In this document: piece after piece, positions 5,773 to 7,433 of the stretch
Numbering within the stretch: position 1 is the first letter of the stretch
Layout of the letters: the number at the start of each line of letters is the position of its first letter
Origin: Vulcanimicrobiota bacterium
GTDB taxonomy: Bacteria > Vulcanimicrobiota > Vulcanimicrobiia > Vulcanimicrobiales > Vulcanimicrobiaceae
Length of the DNA: 7,433 nt
NCBI GenBank assembly: GCA_027306845.1
Contig: DAHUYY010000091.1
Span: 1-7,433 of the forward strand
Reading direction: 5' to 3'
Notes under the pieces: model-generated
Told to the model about the DNA's origin: nothing
Database searches by the model: none
Seen by the model: only the letters and a program-made list of their open reading frames with translations
Made by a program: the position numbers and the translations under genes

Positions 5773-6501
5773 TTATCGGTCCGGCCGAGCCTGGTTCATC
5801 GAGGGCGTATCCCAGAAAACGAGTTCGGCGCCCTCCGAGCGAATCGTCGCTTCGAACGGGCCTTGCAAACGCAGCGAATCGCCGGCCTTCAAGCTCTCAC
5901 CCGCGACCTCGCACTCGCCGCTTGCGACGAAGAGAAAACCGTAGCGATCGGCTGCGAGCGAAAGCGAGAGCGGAGCGCCTTCGACGCGCGCGACGTAGCA
6001 CGTTGCATCCTGCCAAATCGCGATCTGCGAATCGACGCCGCGTTGTCCGGTCGCGATCGGCAACCAACGGTTCAAGCGTTCTGCGCGCGTGTAATCGACC
6101 TGGCCGTAACGCGGCGCGAGATTTTTCGCATGCGGCATCACCCACATCTGCACGAGATGCACGGGGCGTTCTTTGGAGTGATTGAACTCCGAATGCGTGA
6201 TGCCGGTTCCCGCAGAGAGATACTGCACGCCGCCCGGCGCAACCACGCCGTGGTTTCCCATCGAATCGCGATGTTCGAGCTCGCCGTCGAGCACGTAGGT
6301 GAGAATCTCCATGTCGCGATGCGGATGGGTGCCGAACCCTTCCCCGGCTTCGACGACGTCGTCGTTAAAGACGCGCAATGCGCCCCAGTGGAGATTTTCG
6401 GGATCGTAATAATCGGCGAAGCTGAACGAATGGTACGTCTTGAGCCAGCCGTGATCGAAGTAGGCGCGTGCGCCGCTACGTTGTGTGATGATACTATCCA
6501 C
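5773..6501 (-). CDS. Pirin family protein (YhhW-like, putative quercetin 2,3-dioxygenase)
   Basis: A 242-residue bicupin of the pirin family, close in length and motifs to E. coli YhhW. The start region FDHGWLKTYHSFSFADYYDP (15-34) is typical. The N-terminal cupin holds the metal ligands: His59 and His61 (THPHRDMEI), His103 and Glu105 (THSEFNH). The C-terminal cupin lacks such ligands, as is usual. Characterised relatives bind iron or another metal and oxygenate quercetin in vitro; the physiological substrate is generally unclear. The start is GTG: an in-frame TAG sits directly before it, so it cannot start further upstream, and homologues begin near this point. It is the first gene of the minus-strand run, and its start codon is 2 bp from the ATG of the divergent thioesterase, so its promoter must lie within that gene's 5' end. 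Confidence 0.95.
   Translation of the reverse strand: MDSIITQRSGARAYFDHGWLKTYHSFSFADYYDPENLHWGALRVFNDDVVEAGEGFGTHPHRDMEILTYVLDGELEHRDSMGNHGVVAPGGVQYLSAGTGITHSEFNHSKERPVHLVQMWVMPHAKNLAPRYGQVDYTRAERLNRWLPIATGQRGVDSQIAIWQDATCYVARVEGAPLSLSLAADRYGFLFVASGECEVAGESLKAGDSLRLQGPFEATIRSEGAELVFWDTPSMNQARPDR
6489..6497 (+). promoter_or_regulatory. Possible extended -10 element for leaderless transcription of the thioesterase
   Basis: TGATACTAT (TG, one base, then TACTAT) ends 6 bases before the thioesterase ATG at 6504. A transcription start about 7 bases downstream of the hexamer would fall on the A of ATG, giving a leaderless mRNA. This fits the absence of a Shine-Dalgarno there (the bases before ATG are CCACCT). 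No good -35 hexamer is seen. The element lies inside the 5' coding end of pirin on the other strand. Confidence 0.3.
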
Positions 6502-6510
6502 CTATGATAG
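6494..6510. promoter_or_regulatory. Inverted repeat centred on the 2-bp divergent gap
   Basis: CTATC (6494-6498) and GATAG (6506-6510) form an inverted repeat whose centre is 6502, the first of the two bases between the pirin GTG and the thioesterase ATG. It covers both start codons. It could be an operator that controls both genes, but arms this short can arise by chance. On the minus strand the hexamer TATCAT (6504-6509) resembles a -10 element, but is too close to the pirin GTG for leaderless initiation. Confidence 0.25.
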
Positions 6511-6878
6511 AACCCGAGCAAGTCGTCGAGCGTCGCACCGAGATCGTCTTCCCCAACGACGCCAACCACCATGGAACGCTCTTCGGCGGCAAGGCACTGG
6601 CAATGATGGATATCGTTGCGGGCATCGCCGCGGCCCGGGCCTTCCGGCGCACCTTCGTGACCGCCTCGATGGATCGGATCGATTTTCGGGCCCCGATCAA
6701 GGTCGGCGAGTTCGCCGAGACGATCGCCCGTATCGCCCGGGTCGGCCGCACCTCGGTCAGCCTGGAGGTCGAACTCTGGGCCGAGAACCCCGCCAACGGG
6801 GAGCGGCGGCTCGCGACGGTCGGCACCTTCGTCATGGTCGCGGTCGATAAGGATGGGCACCCCACCCCACTGCGATAA
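6504..6878 (+). CDS. Acyl-CoA thioesterase, hotdog fold (YciA/BFIT-like)
   Basis: A 124-residue single hotdog domain. Family features are the conserved N-terminal segment FPNDANHHGTLFGGKALAMM (16-35) with Asn21, Gly24 and the FGG turn, then the catalytic Asp36 at the start of the central helix (MMDIVAG), and the strand VTASMDRIDFRAPIKVGE (52-69). The C-terminal VAVDKDGHPTPL is also typical of YciA-type enzymes. It should hydrolyse acyl-CoA thioesters in the cytosol as a multimer; chain preference cannot be read. The ATG is the only sensible start because the conserved segment begins about 15 residues in, and no in-frame alternative is nearby. No Shine-Dalgarno precedes it. It is the only plus-strand gene of its kind here, divergent from the redox operon and followed by a hairpin one base after its stop codon, so it is probably monocistronic. 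Confidence 0.95.
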   Translation: MIEPEQVVERRTEIVFPNDANHHGTLFGGKALAMMDIVAGIAAARAFRRTFVTASMDRIDFRAPIKVGEFAETIARIARVGRTSVSLEVELWAENPANGERRLATVGTFVMVAVDKDGHPTPLR

Positions 6879-6879
6879 C

Positions 6880-6919
6880 GGCGCACCTCTCCCGGCTCGG
6901 CTCGGCGTTGAGGTGCGCC
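6880..6919 (+). terminator. Stem-loop directly after the thioesterase stop codon (candidate terminator)
   Basis: GGCGCACCTC (6880-6889) pairs perfectly with GAGGTGCGCC (6910-6919), a 10-bp GC-rich stem with a 20-base loop that begins one base after the TAA at 6876-6878. There is no U-run after the stem, so it is not a classical Rho-independent terminator. It may still terminate transcription, or protect the 3' end of a short mRNA. Confidence 0.5.
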
Positions 6920-7079
6920 TCTCCGGAATCGAGGGCGGAGCCTCGTACGGCGCCTGTTTGCATTTTCGTAGCCGGCCCCGACGTGCGGGGAAAGAGCTAT
7001 AGCACGTGGAGATCACACGCCGGTTCGACGAGGAGCGGCGCGAGCGCGGATGAGGCGCAGCCCCTGAAGGCTCCCCTGC
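6920..7079 (+). other. Non-coding stretch with small hairpins, no gene recognised
   Basis: No convincing coding frame lies between the thioesterase and rpsO. Two compact hairpins are visible: CGAGG (6930-6934) with CCTCG (6941-6945), and CCCCG (6976-6980) with CGGGG (6986-6990). ACGTGC (6981-6986) can alternatively pair with GCACGT (7002-7007), so two mutually exclusive folds exist. I compared it by eye with tRNA, tmRNA, RNase P RNA, SRP RNA and common riboswitch cores and saw no match. It may hold a small RNA or simply spacer. Confidence 0.3.
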
Positions 7080-7109
7080 TTGGCATCGAGGCCGATTCTC
7101 TGGTATAGT
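7080..7109 (+). promoter_or_regulatory. Promoter of rpsO
   Basis: A -35 hexamer TTGGCA (7080-7085, five of six bases of the consensus) is followed after 18 bp by TATAGT (7104-7109, five of six), which also carries an extended -10 TGG (7101-7103). A start near 7116 would give a leader of about 58 bases before the rpsO GTG. It is the best sigma-70-type promoter in the window, as expected for a highly expressed ribosomal gene. Confidence 0.7.
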
Positions 7110-7161
7110 CCCTCAGTCGCCGGGGCGGAATCTCTGCACCCGAGCGAGCCTATCCTGTTGT

Positions 7162-7167
7162 AAGGAG
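7162..7167 (+). promoter_or_regulatory. Strong ribosome binding site fixing the rpsO GTG start
   Basis: AAGGAG lies 6 bases before GTG at 7174. It is the clearest Shine-Dalgarno before any gene here; the other starts have weak or no such sites. It settles the GTG as the start, consistent with S15 N-termini. Confidence 0.85.
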
Positions 7168-7173
7168 CCCTTC

Positions 7174-7433
7174 GTGCCATTAACCAAAGAACAAAAGGCG
7201 GAGATCGCCGGCAAATACGGTCGTGGAACCAACGATACCGGTTCGGCCGAGGTCCAAGTCGCGATCCTGACGCACTCGATCAATCAGTTGACCGAGCATC
7301 TGAAGATTCATAAGAAGGACCACCACAGCCGCCGCGGCCTGTTACTCCAGGTCGGGCAGCGCCGTCGTCTGCTGAGCTATCTGCAGCGCAAAGATATCGA
7401 GAAGTATCGGCAGTTAATCGCCGACCTCGGTCT
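7174..7433 (+). CDS. rpsO: 30S ribosomal protein S15, nearly complete at the window edge
   Basis: Eighty-six full codons of S15 are present; bacterial S15 is usually 89 residues, so only the last two or three residues and the stop are missing. S15 binds 16S rRNA in the central domain and is an early assembly protein of the 30S subunit; it also forms a bridge to the 50S subunit. Recognisable conserved blocks are NDTGSAEVQVAILT, the rRNA-binding HKKDHHSRRGLL, and the C-terminal helix RRRLLSYLQRKDIEKYRQLI. It starts at GTG with a strong ribosome binding site and its own promoter. In many bacteria S15 represses its own synthesis through the mRNA leader, and pnp follows; the short leader here could serve that purpose, but no known S15 operator shape is evident, and the downstream gene lies outside the window. 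Confidence 0.98.
   Translation, partial: MPLTKEQKAEIAGKYGRGTNDTGSAEVQVAILTHSINQLTEHLKIHKKDHHSRRGLLLQVGQRRRLLSYLQRKDIEKYRQLIADLG

Noticed and set aside
5863..6507. Plus-strand open frame of 214 codons antisense to pirin
   Set aside because: It mirrors pirin codons, with no recognisable domain; pirin on the other strand has all metal ligands.
6138..7016. Minus-strand open frame of 292 codons over the thioesterase and the 5' half of pirin
   Set aside because: It lies antisense to the motif-rich thioesterase and overlaps pirin in another frame; the translation shows no domain and is low in complexity.
6908..7108. Plus-strand open frame of 66 codons between the thioesterase and rpsO
   Set aside because: It starts inside a perfect hairpin stem, lacks a ribosome binding site, runs through the rpsO promoter, and has no family features.

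Overview
The window comes from a GC-rich bacterial chromosome. It ends in rpsO (ribosomal protein S15), a core gene, so this is probably chromosome rather than plasmid or phage. I see no transposase, integrase, tRNA, CRISPR array or repeat. Taxonomy is uncertain: the S15 sequence and the frequent GTG starts with few Shine-Dalgarno sites would suit a less-studied GC-rich phylum such as Eremiobacterota, but that is a guess.

Layout. From 6501 down to the left edge, eight tightly packed genes run on the minus strand. In order of transcription they are: a pirin-family cupin dioxygenase (5773-6501), an NADPH-dependent FMN reductase (5172-5753), an atypical short-chain dehydrogenase (4398-5162), a small Rieske [2Fe-2S] protein (4075-4398), an XRE-like helix-turn-helix protein of unknown function (3572-4078), a DJ-1/PfpI-like protein lacking its nucleophilic cysteine (2967-3524), an alpha/beta hydrolase (2134-2943), and a multi-domain sensor histidine kinase (1-2137). 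Gaps run from 4-bp overlaps to 47 bp, so co-transcription is likely. The kinase reading frame is broken near 785, and its ATP-binding domain runs off the left edge.

On the plus strand, a hotdog-fold acyl-CoA thioesterase (6504-6878) starts only 2 bp from the pirin start, divergently. A 295-bp non-coding stretch follows, with several hairpins and a good promoter. rpsO then starts at 7174 with a strong ribosome binding site and is cut 2-3 residues before its end by the window edge.

How the genes may work together. Pirin, flavin reductase, SDR, Rieske protein, DJ-1-like protein and hydrolase are all redox or hydrolytic enzymes seen in handling of quinones, aromatic compounds and reactive electrophiles. 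A cytosolic-type GAF/PAS kinase is translationally coupled to the hydrolase. I infer a stress-response or small-molecule detoxification operon with its own sensor, but no substrate can be read from the sequence. The points most worth a second look are the kinase frameshift, the DJ-1 protein without cysteine, the SDR without its Tyr-Lys pair, the HTH protein inside the operon, and the 2-bp divergent start region with its inverted repeat.
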